A stretch of DNA of 64,000 bases from Pseudoduganella lurida (GCF_007830455.1 NZ_VLLB01000003.1:310001-374000); one strand, 5' to 3'. Positions 1-9,499 are shown, counted from the stretch's first letter. Translations and numbers: made by a program. The notes: a model not told the origin generated them from the letters alone.

Positions 1-1
1 C

Positions 2-349
2 CGCGACCTGCAGGGCAAGATGAAGGATGCCGGCCGGCCGTGGGAAATCGGCAAGGCGTTCGACTTTTCCGCGCCGGTCGGCCCGGTGCACCGCGCTGCC
101 GACGTGCCGGGCGTCGAGGATGCCGCGATCTCGCTGACGGTCGATGGCGTGACGAAGCAGTCCAGCCACGTCACGCACCTCACCTGGTCGATCGCCGAGA
201 CGATCGCCAACCTGTCCACGCTGTTCACGCTGCAGCCGGGCGACCTGATCTTCAGCGGCACGCCGGAAGGCGTGGGCGCCGTGCAGCGCGGCCAGACGAT
301 CGTCGGCCATGTCGATGGGCTGACGGACATCGCCGTACGCTACGTTTAA
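2..349 (+). CDS. Fumarylacetoacetate hydrolase family protein (3' part)
   Basis: C-terminal 115 residues of an enzyme of the FAH superfamily, which cleaves or isomerises acylpyruvate-type substrates with a divalent metal. The frame is open from the first bases of the window, so the gene starts upstream. The run [11 protein letters not shown] near the end is the conserved glycine-rich segment of this family, preceded by the expected stretch before the product-binding loop. The stop is TAA. The particular substrate cannot be told from this fragment. A tRNA gene follows after about 110 bases. Confidence 0.85.
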   Translation, partial: RDLQGKMKDAGRPWEIGKAFDFSAPVGPVHRAADVPGVEDAAISLTVDGVTKQSSHVTHLTWSIAETIANLSTLFTLQPGDLIFSGTPEGVGAVQRGQTIVGHVDGLTDIAVRYV

Positions 350-439
350 GCCGCGTCGAGGGTGGCCATCCGGCCACTCCGGCGGGTGGCGGCGCTCGTT
401 CCAGGCGCAAAAGCTCATGGCAAAAACCCAACGCTCTGC

Positions 440-445
440 TATAAT
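440..445 (+). promoter_or_regulatory. -10 box of the tRNA-Pro promoter
   Basis: A perfect TATAAT sits 11 bases before the tRNA 5' end. The best -35 candidate is TGGCAA at 418-423 with a 16-base spacer, a weak match. The short distance to the mature 5' end fits a stable-RNA promoter. Confidence 0.6.
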
Positions 446-456
446 GTGCCATTCGT

Positions 457-533
<77 letters not shown>

Positions 534-562
534 ATAGATTCAAAGACTTACCTCACATCGGA

Positions 563-588
563 GCCACTCACTTGAGTGGCTTTTTTGT
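563..588 (+). terminator. Rho-independent terminator after tRNA-Pro
   Basis: Stem GCCACTC/GAGTGGC with a four-base ACTT loop, followed directly by six T. It lies 30 bases past the tRNA CCA end. Confidence 0.85.
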
Positions 589-698
589 TGCCCGGAATTT
601 GGCAGGACATCCGGCGCGTCGGTGTTACTCCCACGGCGAGGCATCGGCGAGGGCAAGGCCGCCGCCACGCAACCACCGCAATCGAGAGGGAGAGCCCA

Positions 699-1892
699 AT
701 GGGACACGCCACGCTGAACGAACGACCGACGCAGCGCGTCGATGCGCCGGCCGCCGCCACCAGCCGGCGCCGCCTGCAGAGCCTCGATGCGCTGCGCGGC
801 TTCGTGATGGTGATCATGCTGATCGACCATCTCCGCGAAAACTGGTACCTGTACATGAACGTGAGCGATCCGGTGAACCCGGTGACGGTCGAGCCGGCGC
901 TGTTCTTCATGCGGATCTTCACCAACCTGTGTGCACCGATTTTCGTGGGCCTGACGGGCCTGGGGGCCTACCTGTACGGCCAGCATCACACGAAGGCGGA
1001 AACCGCGGCCTACCTCGTCAAGCGCGGCCTGCTGCTGATGGCGATCGATGTCGTGCTGATCACGCCAGCGTGGACCGTCAAGCTGCCGGTGACCTTCTGG
1101 CTGCAGGTGATCTGGGCCATCGGCGTGTGCATGATCGCGCTTGCCGGGCTGATTCATCTGCCGAAGAAGCTGCTGCTCGTGCTTGGCCTGCTGATCGTCG
1201 CTGGACACAACCTGCTCGACCCGATCCACCTGCAGCCTTCCGAGCCGGGTTTTACGGCCTGGGCCCTGCTGCACCAGCGCGACATGATCGCGCTGCCATT
1301 CGGCGCGGCGGCCCGGACCTCGTATCCCGTGCTGCCGTGGATCGGCGTGATCGTGCTCGGCTACCTGCTCGGCACCTGGTTCGAGCGTGACAGGGATGGC
1401 GCGGGGCGCGTGCGCCGCCTGCTGATGCTGGGCGTGGGCATGCTCGTGGCGTTCGTCGTGCTGCGCGCATTGAACGTCTACGGCGACAGGCCCTGGGTGG
1501 CCGGCGACTCCACGCTGCACACGTTCATGGGCTTCATCGCACTGACCAAGTATCCGCCGTCGTTCCTGTTCCTGCTGCAGACCTTGGGCGTGGGCGTGAC
1601 GCTGCTGGCCCTGTTCGAACGGTGGCAGGGACATCCCTGGCTGAACGCCCTGGCCGTCTTCGGCGGCGCGCCGATGTTCTTCTACATCCTGCACATGTAT
1701 GTGCTGCGCGCGCTGTACCACATCGCCTTCCTGATATGGGGACCGACGCACGGCGTGAGCTTCGGGCTCGATGACTTCAACTGGATCTGGCCGTGGTACG
1801 CGGTGCTGCTGCCGGTGCTGTACGTGCCGACCGCCTGGTATTCGCGGCTGAAGGCGCGCCGGCGCGATATCGCCTGGCTGAAGTATTTTTGA
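699..1892 (+). CDS. DUF1624 (HGSNAT-like) multi-pass membrane protein
   Basis: 397-aa inner-membrane protein with the N-terminal signature LDALRGFVMVIMLIDH of the DUF1624 / heparan-alpha-glucosaminide acetyltransferase-like family, followed by about eight to ten hydrophobic helices. Relatives are thought to act as membrane acyltransferases, but the substrate here is unknown. I chose the ATG at 699 because GAGAGGGAGA lies just upstream and the family motif starts soon after; an in-frame extension to 576 would run over the tRNA terminator. It is monocistronic and converges with the ldhA-like gene. Confidence 0.8.
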   Translation: MGHATLNERPTQRVDAPAAATSRRRLQSLDALRGFVMVIMLIDHLRENWYLYMNVSDPVNPVTVEPALFFMRIFTNLCAPIFVGLTGLGAYLYGQHHTKAETAAYLVKRGLLLMAIDVVLITPAWTVKLPVTFWLQVIWAIGVCMIALAGLIHLPKKLLLVLGLLIVAGHNLLDPIHLQPSEPGFTAWALLHQRDMIALPFGAAARTSYPVLPWIGVIVLGYLLGTWFERDRDGAGRVRRLLMLGVGMLVAFVVLRALNVYGDRPWVAGDSTLHTFMGFIALTKYPPSFLFLLQTLGVGVTLLALFERWQGHPWLNALAVFGGAPMFFYILHMYVLRALYHIAFLIWGPTHGVSFGLDDFNWIWPWYAVLLPVLYVPTAWYSRLKARRRDIAWLKYF

Positions 1893-1912
1893 TGGCCCTT
1901 ATCGCTGCCGGG

Positions 1913-2908
1913 TCAGGCTGCAGGAATCCGGTTGACGAGCGCCTCGCCGCGCTCGAAGGCACTGATGCTGTCGATGGTGGTCTGCATGATCTGGCCGATC
2001 GCTTCCTCGGTGAAGAAAGCCTGGTGGCCGGTGACGATCACGTTGGGGAAGGACACCAGCCTTTGAATGACGTCGTCGCAGATGATGGTCGAGGACAGGT
2101 CCTGGAAGAACAGGCTGGCTTCCTGCTCGTACACGTCGATGGCCAGGCCGCCAAGCTGGCCCGTCTTCAGTGCCTCGGTCGCGGCATGGGTGTCGATCAG
2201 GCCACCGCGGCTGGTGTTGACGAGGATGCAGCCGCGCTTTGCGCGGGCCAGCGATGCGGCGTTGACGATGTGGCGGCTTTCGTCGGTCAGCGGGCAGTGC
2301 AGGGACACGACGTCGCTGGTGGCCAGCAGTTCCTCGACCGACACGTAACGCCCGCCCAGGGCTTCGAATGCGGCCGAACGATACTTGTCATGGCCGATCA
2401 CCGCGCAGCCGAAGCCGCTCATGATCCGCGCGAAGAGGGTGCCGATCTTGCCGGTGCCGATCACGCCGACCGTCTTGCCATGCAGGTCCACCCCCATCAG
2501 GCCGTCGAGTTCGAAATTGCCTTCGCGGGTGCGCACGCTGGCGCGGGCGATCTTGCGGTTGACCGCCAGCAGCAGCCCCACGGCGAATTCGGCGACCGAA
2601 TGGGGCGAGTAGTCCGTCACCCGCACGACGGCAATGCCGAGCCGCTCTGCGGCCGCCGCGTCGATCTGGTTGTAGCCCGTCGACCGGGTGGCCACCAGCT
2701 GCGTACCCTGCCGGGCCAGGATCGCCAGCACTTCCGCATCGACCGTATCGTTGACGAACACGCATACCGCAGCGCAGCCCGCGGCCAGTGATGCCGTGGC
2801 CGCGGTCAGGCGGTCTTCGAGGAAGCGCAGTTCATGGCCGGCCGTGGCATTGGCACGGGCGAGCATGGTCTTGTCATAGCGGCGCGCGCTGAATACGGCT
2901 GTCTTCAT
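1913..2908 (-). CDS. ldhA: D-lactate dehydrogenase (2-hydroxyacid dehydrogenase)
   Basis: 331-aa cytoplasmic NAD-dependent enzyme reducing pyruvate to D-lactate. The Rossmann signature reads GVIGTGKIGTLFARI, and the catalytic triad regions are present: the Arg in NTSRGGLID, the Glu in DVYEQE and the His in VTGHQAF. The insert with ICDDVIQRL near the C-terminus is typical of the LdhA subgroup rather than of other 2-hydroxyacid dehydrogenases. The start ATG at 2908 gives MKTAVFSARRYD, the normal N-terminus; the open frame continues 52 codons upstream without homology. It is convergent with the DUF1624 gene. Confidence 0.9.
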   Translation of the reverse strand: MKTAVFSARRYDKTMLARANATAGHELRFLEDRLTAATASLAAGCAAVCVFVNDTVDAEVLAILARQGTQLVATRSTGYNQIDAAAAERLGIAVVRVTDYSPHSVAEFAVGLLLAVNRKIARASVRTREGNFELDGLMGVDLHGKTVGVIGTGKIGTLFARIMSGFGCAVIGHDKYRSAAFEALGGRYVSVEELLATSDVVSLHCPLTDESRHIVNAASLARAKRGCILVNTSRGGLIDTHAATEALKTGQLGGLAIDVYEQEASLFFQDLSSTIICDDVIQRLVSFPNVIVTGHQAFFTEEAIGQIMQTTIDSISAFERGEALVNRIPAA

Positions 2909-3094
2909 GTGACGGGCCTCGGGTTGGCGAACATCCAGTATATTGCAGTGCCCTGGCGCAGCGCCACTTTCGAACATGGCGGCATGTACCGCCGGAGCGG
3001 AACACGGAGCGGCACGATGTAAGATGCGTCTGGAAAGCGGCCTTCGGAGGCCGTCACCGGACACTGTTCACATGATGGATGACCCAAGGTTCCA

Positions 3095-3727
3095 ATGAAA
3101 TCGATTCTCTTCGCTGGCGTTCTCGCCTTTTCCACCGCGGCCTGGGCCGCGCCCGCAGCATCGGCAACAGCATCGGCAACAGCGCCGGCGGCAGCCAAGC
3201 AGCCGGCCGCCCCCATCAAGACCCGCGACATCCCCGTCAACCAGTTCATGCAGAACCGCCTGCCGGTGCAGATCGCACTGAACATCCCGGTGCCGGTCGA
3301 CTATGCGCCGGCACAGATCAAGCGGATGGGCTACACGTACTGGATGCGGCCGGCCGATGCCATCACGGCCACCGCGGCGAGCCTGCCGACCAGTGGCGGC
3401 TACATGACCGGTTCGACGGCGACCAACGTCACGTACGACGCGCGCCACCAGGTCTTCTACGGCATCGACGATCCGGGTTCGGTGGCGAAGATGCGCACCG
3501 TGGCGGCCAATGTCCAGATCAGGCAGTTCAAGACGGGCAAGCATCCGGCCGTGATGGTCTCCATGATCAGCGGTACCACGCTGCAGCCGGCCTATTTCAT
3601 GTACATGGCGACGGGCGTGAAGAACGAGGTATTCTTCCTGTCGCTGCGGGCGCCGGATGGCCGGCCGGAGGTCGGTGCCGATATCTGGGCCCGGCTGGCA
3701 GCGAACGTGGAGCTGGCGAGCAAATAA
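3095..3727 (+). CDS. Hypothetical exported protein
   Basis: 210 aa, not recognised. A Sec signal peptide (MKSILFAGVLAFSTAAWA) is followed by an Ala/Pro-rich linker to about residue 48, then a mixed alpha/beta region without cysteines. The mature part has a pattern of alternating hydrophobics and the segment ANVQIRQFKTGKHPAVMVSMISG. It is divergent from ldhA with 186 bases between them and convergent with the histidine kinase gene downstream. It is probably periplasmic; no function is suggested by the context. Confidence 0.65.
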   Translation: MKSILFAGVLAFSTAAWAAPAASATASATAPAAAKQPAAPIKTRDIPVNQFMQNRLPVQIALNIPVPVDYAPAQIKRMGYTYWMRPADAITATAASLPTSGGYMTGSTATNVTYDARHQVFYGIDDPGSVAKMRTVAANVQIRQFKTGKHPAVMVSMISGTTLQPAYFMYMATGVKNEVFFLSLRAPDGRPEVGADIWARLAANVELASK

Positions 3728-3805
3728 GCGGACCGAATGAGCTAGCGAGCGGACCAAATGGGCAGGCGCGCGGATCAGCCTGACCAGCGCCGGTCCGCGA
3801 GGCGC

Positions 3806-5482
3806 TTACGCCGGCGGCTTGCGATTGATGGCCACGCGCTGCAGCGTGCCGTTCAGCGCTTCGAGATCGATCGGCTTGGCGAGCAGTTCATCGAAGCCCG
3901 CAGCCAGCGCTTCCTGCCGGTCCTTCTCCTGCGCGTAGCCGGTGACGGCGATCAGCACCGCATGCGTCACGCCATCGCGGCGCAGCGCGCGCGCCAGGTC
4001 GAAGCCGTTCATTTCCGGCAGGCCGATGTCGAGCAGGCAGACGTCCGGCGCGAATGCCGGCCATGTCTCCAGCGCCACCCTCGGCGTATGTGCGATCGCG
4101 ACCTGGTGCCCGAACGTTTCCAGCAGCAGCGCCAGCGTGATGGCGGCATCCTCGTTGTCGTCGACGATGCCGATGCGCAGGGCAGATGACGTGGGCGCCG
4201 CACGCTCGGGCAGGCCAGGAGGCCGGGGTGCCGCCATCGTGCCGGCTGTCGGCAGCAGCACCGTGAAGGTGGTACCGGTGCCGCGTCCCGCGCTGCTGGC
4301 GCTGACCGAGCCGCCGTGCAACTGCAGCAGGCTTTTCACGAGCGCCAGTCCGATGCCCAGGCCGCCCTGGCTGCGGTCGAGTCCCTGCGCGCCCTGCGAG
4401 AACAGGTCGAACGCATTGGCGATCAGGTCCGCGGACATGCCGATGCCGTTGTCGCGAATGGCGATCGTCAGCGTCTCCGCGCCGGTCTCCAGCGCGATGT
4501 CGATGCTGCCGCCATCGGGCGTGTACTTGGCGGCATTGCTGAGCAGGTTCGTCATCACCTGCACCAGCCGCTTGCGGTCGCCCTTGACGGTGGCGTGGCC
4601 GGGCGCGAGCTGCACCGCCAGGCGGTGGCCGTGCCGCGCGATCAGCGGGCGCACCTGTTCGATGGCATCCGCGATCACATCCTTCACGTCCAGCTCCGCC
4701 AGTTCCAGCTCCACCTTGCCGCGCGTGACCCGCGAGACGTCCAGCAGGTCGTCGATCAGTGCCGTCATGTGGCCGGCCTGGCGGGCGATGATGGCGCTGG
4801 TGGCGCGCACCCGCGCGCCGTCCAGATCGAAGGTCGACAGGATGGCGGCGGCCGACGTGATCGGCGCCAGCGGGTTGCGCAGCTCGTGGGCCAGCATGGC
4901 CAGGAACTCGTCCTTGCGCTGGTCCGCCAGGAGCAGCGCCTGCTGGGCGGCTGCCTGCTCGACGATCAGCGCGTGCTGGTCGTTCAGCGCCTTGCGCAGC
5001 TCGATCTGGTTCATGATCTGGCGGGCCAGCGTCGACAGCGCGAATTGCTGCTGCTCCGTCAGACCGTGCGGCCGCGGCTCCATCGACAGGATGCACAGCG
5101 TTCCGAGCGGCACGCCGTCGCGGGTTTTCAGCAGCTCGCCGGCATAGAAGCGCAGGCCCGGCTCGCCCGCCACCAGCGGGTTGCAGCTGAAGCGCTCGTC
5201 CTCGCGCGTATCCGGCACGACCAGCTGGTGTTCTTCGAGCAGGGCGAACTTGCAGATGGAGTTATCCAGCGGCATCTCGCGCGTGCCCAGGCCCACCTCC
5301 GACTTGAACCACTGCCGGTGCTCCGCGATCAGGTTGACGGCGGCGATCGGCGCGTCGAGGAGCTGGCTGGCCAGCTTGACGACATCGTCGAACGATTTCT
5401 CCGTCGGCGTATCGAGGATGCCGTACGAATCCAGCACGGCAAGGCGTTCGGCTTCGTCATGGCGGGGCAGGGCGAGGGTCAT
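3806..5482 (-). CDS. GAF-HisKA-HATPase-REC hybrid sensor kinase
   Basis: 558-aa soluble hybrid histidine kinase with no membrane segment. A GAF domain fills about residues 15-160, a short coiled coil leads to the HisKA box MLAHELRNP with phospho-His199, then the ATPase with N and G boxes (DNGIGM, GGLGIGL), and a C-terminal receiver with IVDDNEDAA and phospho-acceptor Asp485 in LLDIGLPEMNG. The GAF domain is of the bacteriophytochrome-like type that often binds small ligands; no chromophore cysteine is evident. There is no adjacent response regulator, so output probably passes from the receiver to a distant partner. A 12-bp palindrome lies just upstream of the ATG. Confidence 0.88.
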   Translation of the reverse strand: MTLALPRHDEAERLAVLDSYGILDTPTEKSFDDVVKLASQLLDAPIAAVNLIAEHRQWFKSEVGLGTREMPLDNSICKFALLEEHQLVVPDTREDERFSCNPLVAGEPGLRFYAGELLKTRDGVPLGTLCILSMEPRPHGLTEQQQFALSTLARQIMNQIELRKALNDQHALIVEQAAAQQALLLADQRKDEFLAMLAHELRNPLAPITSAAAILSTFDLDGARVRATSAIIARQAGHMTALIDDLLDVSRVTRGKVELELAELDVKDVIADAIEQVRPLIARHGHRLAVQLAPGHATVKGDRKRLVQVMTNLLSNAAKYTPDGGSIDIALETGAETLTIAIRDNGIGMSADLIANAFDLFSQGAQGLDRSQGGLGIGLALVKSLLQLHGGSVSASSAGRGTGTTFTVLLPTAGTMAAPRPPGLPERAAPTSSALRIGIVDDNEDAAITLALLLETFGHQVAIAHTPRVALETWPAFAPDVCLLDIGLPEMNGFDLARALRRDGVTHAVLIAVTGYAQEKDRQEALAAGFDELLAKPIDLEALNGTLQRVAINRKPPA

Positions 5483-5509
5483 GGGCAGCGTTGGCGCGAC
5501 TGATACTTC

Positions 5510-5521
5510 AGTATTAATACT
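5510..5521. promoter_or_regulatory. 12-bp perfect palindrome upstream of the GAF hybrid kinase
   Basis: AGTATTAATACT, with the octamer ATACTTCA repeated directly at 5503-5510 and 5517-5524. It lies 28-39 bases before the kinase start and is AT-rich against GC-rich surroundings. It is possibly an operator or part of the promoter; the protein that binds it is unknown. Confidence 0.35.
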
Positions 5522-5578
5522 TCAAAAATGAAATTCTAGCCGAGGCCGCGAAATACGCCTGCGCCGTTGGCTGCTGTC

Positions 5579-5617
5579 GAGCCCGTGTCACGGTGCCTGG
5601 CACCATGACACGGGCTC
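5579..5617. repeat. Intergenic palindrome, GTGTCA...TGACAC class
   Basis: Arms GAGCCCGTGTCA and TGACACGGGCTC enclose an inner hairpin GGTGCC/GGCACC. It sits between the hybrid kinase and the CocE-type hydrolase. The outer arms match those of the copies at 18691 and 48343, so it belongs to the dispersed family described in the findings. Confidence 0.7.
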
Positions 5618-5747
5618 ATCAACACGCACGGACTTTATTTGGGTCTGTAAGTATCAGTGCAAAATCCACCATGCCTCCTGCTACAATTGTTTCACGGTAA
5701 GTCCACGGTTGCGGCTTGCTATCGACAATCCCACAGCAGGAGAGCCC

Positions 5748-7643
5748 TTGAAAAAGATCATCGCGCGCGTCGTTGCGGCCGCACTGGTCATGTCCCACGT
5801 CCCCGCCGCGCTGGCGCAGGACTATTCCAAGTACACCCCCGAAGCGATGGAGAAGGAGCTCTCGCAGCTTGCCGTGTCGCGGCTGGGCGTGATGGTGCCG
5901 ATGCGCGATGGCGTGGCGCTGTCCACCGACATCTACACGCCGAAGAACGCCAAGGGCAAGCTGCCGACGATCCTGTGGAAGACGCCGTACAACGAACACA
6001 AGCTGCGCGGCGGTACCTACCGCTACGTGCTGGAATCGGTGAAGCGCGGCTACACTTTCATCGTGCAGAACGAACGGGGCCGCTACTTCTCGCAAGGGAA
6101 GTGGGAGATCCTGGGCAAGCCGCAGACGGACGGCTACGACACGCTCACCTGGATCGCCGACCAGTCCTGGTCGAACGGCAAGGTGGGCACGCTGGGCTGC
6201 TCGTCGTCGGCCGAATGGCAGCTGGCGCTGGCGGGCCTGAACCACCCGGCGCATGCGGCGATGGTGCCGATGTCGGCCGGCGCCGGCATCGGCAAGGTGG
6301 GACGCTTCCAGGAGCAGGGCAACTGGTACACGGGCGGCGTGCCGCGCAACCTGTTCTTCGTCTGGCTGTACGGTGTCGACAACCCGCTGCGCGCCGAGCT
6401 GCCGTTCGACGCGCTGAAGGACGAGAAGCTGCGCGCCCGCATCGAGGCCTACAACGACCTGGATGCCACCAAGCCGAAGGTCGACTGGAACAAGCAGATC
6501 AGGCACCTGCCGGTGGACCGGATGCTCACCGCGCTGGGCGAGCCGCCGGCCACGTTCGAGCAGTTCATCGGCCGCACGCCGGCCGATCCGGCCTGGCGCC
6601 AGGGCGGCCTGTATCACGACGACATGGGCTGGGGCGTGCCCGCGCTGTGGTTCAACTCCTGGTACGACGTGTCGATCGGCCCGAACCTGGAGCTGTTCAA
6701 CATCGCGCGTGCTTCGAAGACGGACAAGGAAGCGGCCGCCAACCAGTACGCGGTCGTGGCACCGGTACCGCACTGCCAGTACGCCAAGCTCGGTCCGGAC
6801 ACGGTGGTGGGCGAACGCGCGATGGGCGACACGAGTTTCGATGTCGACGGCGCCGTCTATGGCTGGTTCGACCGCTGGCTGAAAGGCGATGGCAAGGCCT
6901 TCCCATCGACCACGCCGCATGTGCGCTATTTCATGATGGGCGCGAACCGCTGGGAGAAATCGGCGCAGTGGCCGCCGCAGAACGCCAAGCCGATGCGCCT
7001 GTACCTGCGCTCGCAGGGCAACGCGAACTCGCTGAACGGTGATGGCCGCCTGGTGGCCGAAGCGCCGCCGGCGAACGAGGCGCCGGACCGCTACCGCTAC
7101 GATCCGATGAACCCGGTGCAGACGATCGGCGGCGGCGACTGCTGCAATGGTGGCGTCGTGATTCCAGGCGCGTTCGACCAGCGTCCGGTCGAGGCGCGGG
7201 GCGACGTGCTCGTCTACACCAGCGAGCCGCTGACCAAGGCGATCGACGTGGCGGGCTATGTGGATGCGGTGCTGAAGGTCTCGTCCAGCGCGAAGGACAC
7301 CGACTTCGCCGTCAAGCTGGTCGATGTCGCGCCGGACGGCACGGCCTGGATCCTGGGCGACACGATCTTCCGCGCCCGCTACCGCAACGGCTACGACAAG
7401 CCGGAGATGATGACGGCGGGCGGGGTCTACACGATCAAGCCGACGCCGATCACCACGGCCACGCAGTTCGGCGTGGGCCACCGCATCCGCGTGGAAGTCA
7501 CGTCCTCGAACTTCCCGAAATTCGTGCGCAACCTGAACACCGGCGGCCCGAACGAGAGCGAGAAGACGGGCGTGGTCGCCGATAACGTCCTCCACCATGC
7601 CGGGGATGCGCAGAGCTATATCGAGCTGCCCGTGCTGAAGTAA
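5748..7643 (+). CDS. CocE/NonD-type alpha/beta hydrolase, exported
   Basis: 631-aa hydrolase of the X-Pro dipeptidyl-peptidase (S15)/CocE family with a signal peptide ending AALA|QDYSK. The N-terminal catalytic domain starts with VMVPMRDGVALSTDIY; the nucleophile elbow is GCSSSA with Ser152, the acid probably the Asp in SWYDVS and the base the His in VPHCQY. A C-terminal jelly-roll domain follows from about residue 430. I chose the TTG at 5748 because AGGAGA stands at 5738-5743 and it gives a clean MKK-type signal peptide; an in-frame TTG at 5709 has no ribosome site. It likely cleaves esters or N-acylated peptides in the periplasm; the substrate is unknown. Confidence 0.85.
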   Translation: MKKIIARVVAAALVMSHVPAALAQDYSKYTPEAMEKELSQLAVSRLGVMVPMRDGVALSTDIYTPKNAKGKLPTILWKTPYNEHKLRGGTYRYVLESVKRGYTFIVQNERGRYFSQGKWEILGKPQTDGYDTLTWIADQSWSNGKVGTLGCSSSAEWQLALAGLNHPAHAAMVPMSAGAGIGKVGRFQEQGNWYTGGVPRNLFFVWLYGVDNPLRAELPFDALKDEKLRARIEAYNDLDATKPKVDWNKQIRHLPVDRMLTALGEPPATFEQFIGRTPADPAWRQGGLYHDDMGWGVPALWFNSWYDVSIGPNLELFNIARASKTDKEAAANQYAVVAPVPHCQYAKLGPDTVVGERAMGDTSFDVDGAVYGWFDRWLKGDGKAFPSTTPHVRYFMMGANRWEKSAQWPPQNAKPMRLYLRSQGNANSLNGDGRLVAEAPPANEAPDRYRYDPMNPVQTIGGGDCCNGGVVIPGAFDQRPVEARGDVLVYTSEPLTKAIDVAGYVDAVLKVSSSAKDTDFAVKLVDVAPDGTAWILGDTIFRARYRNGYDKPEMMTAGGVYTIKPTPITTATQFGVGHRIRVEVTSSNFPKFVRNLNTGGPNESEKTGVVADNVLHHAGDAQSYIELPVLK

Positions 7644-7671
7644 GCTGCTCATCTGCGCGGTTGGTGGTAAG

Positions 7672-7703
7672 GACAAAGGCCAATCCGCGGATTGGCCTTT
7701 GTC
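7672..7703. terminator. Strong hairpin after the CocE-type gene
   Basis: A near-perfect 15-bp stem (7672-7686 with 7689-7703) starting GACAAAGGCC. It lies 29 bases past the stop codon. No T tract follows, so it may act as a factor-dependent terminator or as an mRNA-stabilising hairpin. Confidence 0.5.
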
Positions 7704-7835
7704 GCTTCAATGTGCCTGGCGGCCAACAAGCTGATTCGGGGCCGGCAGCCGCCGGCCCCGCGGCAATCGAATACCGTTGCGGTTTCCGGCCGATCGTTTA
7801 CAGTTCAAGCACCGCCACGATCACCGGAGAACCGC

Positions 7836-8198
7836 ATGAAACGCCGTCGCCTCCTGCCCCTGCTGCTGGGTTCGTCCCTGCTGGCCACCCTGTCCGTCAC
7901 CGCCTTTGCCCACCACGGCTGGAGCGAATACGATGCCGGCAAACCGCTCGACCTCGCCGGCACGATCGCCGCCAGCGGCTACACGCAGCCGCACGGCTTC
8001 ATCGAACTGAAGACGGCCGGGAAGACCTGGCATGTGGTGCTGGCCCCGCCATCGCGCATGGAGGGCCGCGGCCTGCCGAAGGCGGCGCTGGTGGCGGGCG
8101 CGCAGGCCACCGTGCATGGCTACCCGCACCGGACGAAGCCCGATGAGCTGCGCGCCGAACGCATCACGATCGGCGACAAGACCACCGAGCTGCGTTGA
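7836..8198 (+). CDS. DUF6152 family exported protein
   Basis: 120-aa small periplasmic protein. The signal peptide is MKRRRLLPLLLGSSLLATLSV up to AFA|HHGWSEYD. The HHGW motif right after cleavage and the OB-like fold with GYTQPHGFIEL match the DUF6152 family, function unknown. The ATG at 7836 has CCGGAGA at 7824-7830. The stop overlaps the start of the next gene (TTGA), indicating translational coupling; DUF6152 and DUF6644 genes often travel together. The HH motif could bind a metal, which is a guess. Confidence 0.75.
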   Translation: MKRRRLLPLLLGSSLLATLSVTAFAHHGWSEYDAGKPLDLAGTIAASGYTQPHGFIELKTAGKTWHVVLAPPSRMEGRGLPKAALVAGAQATVHGYPHRTKPDELRAERITIGDKTTELR

Positions 8199-8704
8199 TC
8201 GCTGCGGTGGTGAACACGCTGCTGCCGCCATCCTGGACCGCATGGGTGGCCGGCACGCCGCTGGCCGCTGCGATGCGGGAGGGCGTGTGGCTGTACCCGC
8301 TCGTGGAGACGGTGCACATCGTGGGCTTCGCGCTGCTGGTCGGCGCCGTCGCGATGTTCGACCTGCGCGTGCTCGGTTGCGCGCGGGGGCTGCCGGTGCG
8401 CGCACTGGGCCGGCATCTGCTGCCCTGGGCCATCGGCAGCCTGCTGCTGATCGTGCCGGCCGGGCTGCTGATGTTCACCAGCCAGCCGGCGCAATTCGCG
8501 GCCAATGGCACCTTCCAGCTGAAGCTGGCGCTGATCGCCGCCGCCGGCATCAACGCGGCCGCGTTTCATCTGGGCGTCTATCGGGGCGTGGCGCGCTGGG
8601 ACGTGGGGGCCGCCGCGCCAGTCGGTGCGAAGGTGCACGCGCTGCTGTCGCTGCTGCTGTGGGTGGGCGTGATCGGTTGCGGGCGGCTGCTGGCCTATGC
8701 CTGA
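8195..8704 (+). CDS. DUF6644 family membrane protein
   Basis: 169-aa inner-membrane protein with four hydrophobic helices. The segment PLVETVHIVGFALLVGAVAM with its conserved Glu and His is characteristic of this family. Its TTG start overlaps the TGA of the DUF6152 gene by three bases, so the pair is very likely co-translated. Conserved histidines in the helices recall cytochrome b-like proteins, but no haem-binding claim can be made. The function of the pair is unknown. Confidence 0.7.
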   Translation: MIAAVVNTLLPPSWTAWVAGTPLAAAMREGVWLYPLVETVHIVGFALLVGAVAMFDLRVLGCARGLPVRALGRHLLPWAIGSLLLIVPAGLLMFTSQPAQFAANGTFQLKLALIAAAGINAAAFHLGVYRGVARWDVGAAAPVGAKVHALLSLLLWVGVIGCGRLLAYA

Positions 8705-8761
8705 ACACCGCGCTGAGCACCGCAGTCCCGCTACACTGACGGTTCCACGGCGGAGGCGCAC

Positions 8762-9499
8762 ATGAAAATCGCGGCAATCTCGGATATCCACGGCAACCTG
8801 GGCGCGCTGGACGCGGTGCTGGCCGACATCGTGCGGCGCGGCGTGACCGTCACCGTCAATCTGGGCGACATTCTCTCGGGCCCGCTGCAGCCGCGCGAAA
8901 CGGCGGGGCGCCTGATGGGGCTGGACATGCCGACCATCGCCGGCAACCACGAGCGGCAGGTGCTGATGCACGTGCCGGAGAAGATGGGGGCTTCGGACCG
9001 CTACGCGCATGAACAGATCACCCCGGTGCAGCGGGCCTGGCTGCATTCGCTGCCGGCCACGCTGCGGCTGGCGGAAGATGTGCTGCTGGTGCACGGCACG
9101 CCGTCCTCCGACCTGGTGTACTGGATGGAGACCGTGACGGAAGCAGGGCAGCGGCCTGCCACCTACGCCGAGGTGCTGGAGCGGGCCGGCACGGTGCAGG
9201 CCTCGCTGGTCCTGTGCGGCCACACGCACGTGGCGCGCAGCATGCAGCTCGATGACGGGCGCCTCGTCGTCAACCCCGGCAGCGTCGGCCTGCAGGCCTA
9301 TGATGACGACCAGCCGTGGCCGCACAAGGCCGAGAGTTATACGCCGCATGCCCGCTATGCGATCGTCGAACGCACGCGGCAGGGCTGGCTGGTCGAGCAC
9401 ATCGCGGTGCCGTATGACTGGGGCGCTGCCGCGGCGCTGGCGGAGCGCAATGGCCGGCCGGAGTGGGCCTACGCCCTGCGCACGGGCCGCATGCCGTGA
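8762..9499 (+). CDS. Metallophosphoesterase (YfcE/DUF1 type)
   Basis: 245-aa calcineurin-like phosphoesterase. The metal-binding motifs are in order: SDIHGN with Asp8 and His10, NLGDI, AGNHE, LVHGTP and CGHTHV near residue 155, then NPGSVG. It is cytoplasmic with no signal peptide and a binuclear metal site. Such single-domain members hydrolyse phosphodiesters or phosphomonoesters of uncertain physiological substrate. The RBS GGCGGAGG stands before the ATG. It has no obvious operon partner. Confidence 0.88.
   Translation: MKIAAISDIHGNLGALDAVLADIVRRGVTVTVNLGDILSGPLQPRETAGRLMGLDMPTIAGNHERQVLMHVPEKMGASDRYAHEQITPVQRAWLHSLPATLRLAEDVLLVHGTPSSDLVYWMETVTEAGQRPATYAEVLERAGTVQASLVLCGHTHVARSMQLDDGRLVVNPGSVGLQAYDDDQPWPHKAESYTPHARYAIVERTRQGWLVEHIAVPYDWGAAAALAERNGRPEWAYALRTGRMP

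Noticed and set aside
3729-3770. Short direct repeat AGCGGACC(G/A)AATG after the exported protein gene
   Set aside because: Only two copies within 30 bases and nothing else similar; too little to interpret.
5619-7676. 685-codon minus-strand open frame opposite the CocE-type hydrolase
   Set aside because: Shadow of a real gene; His/Arg/Val-rich translation with no recognisable features.
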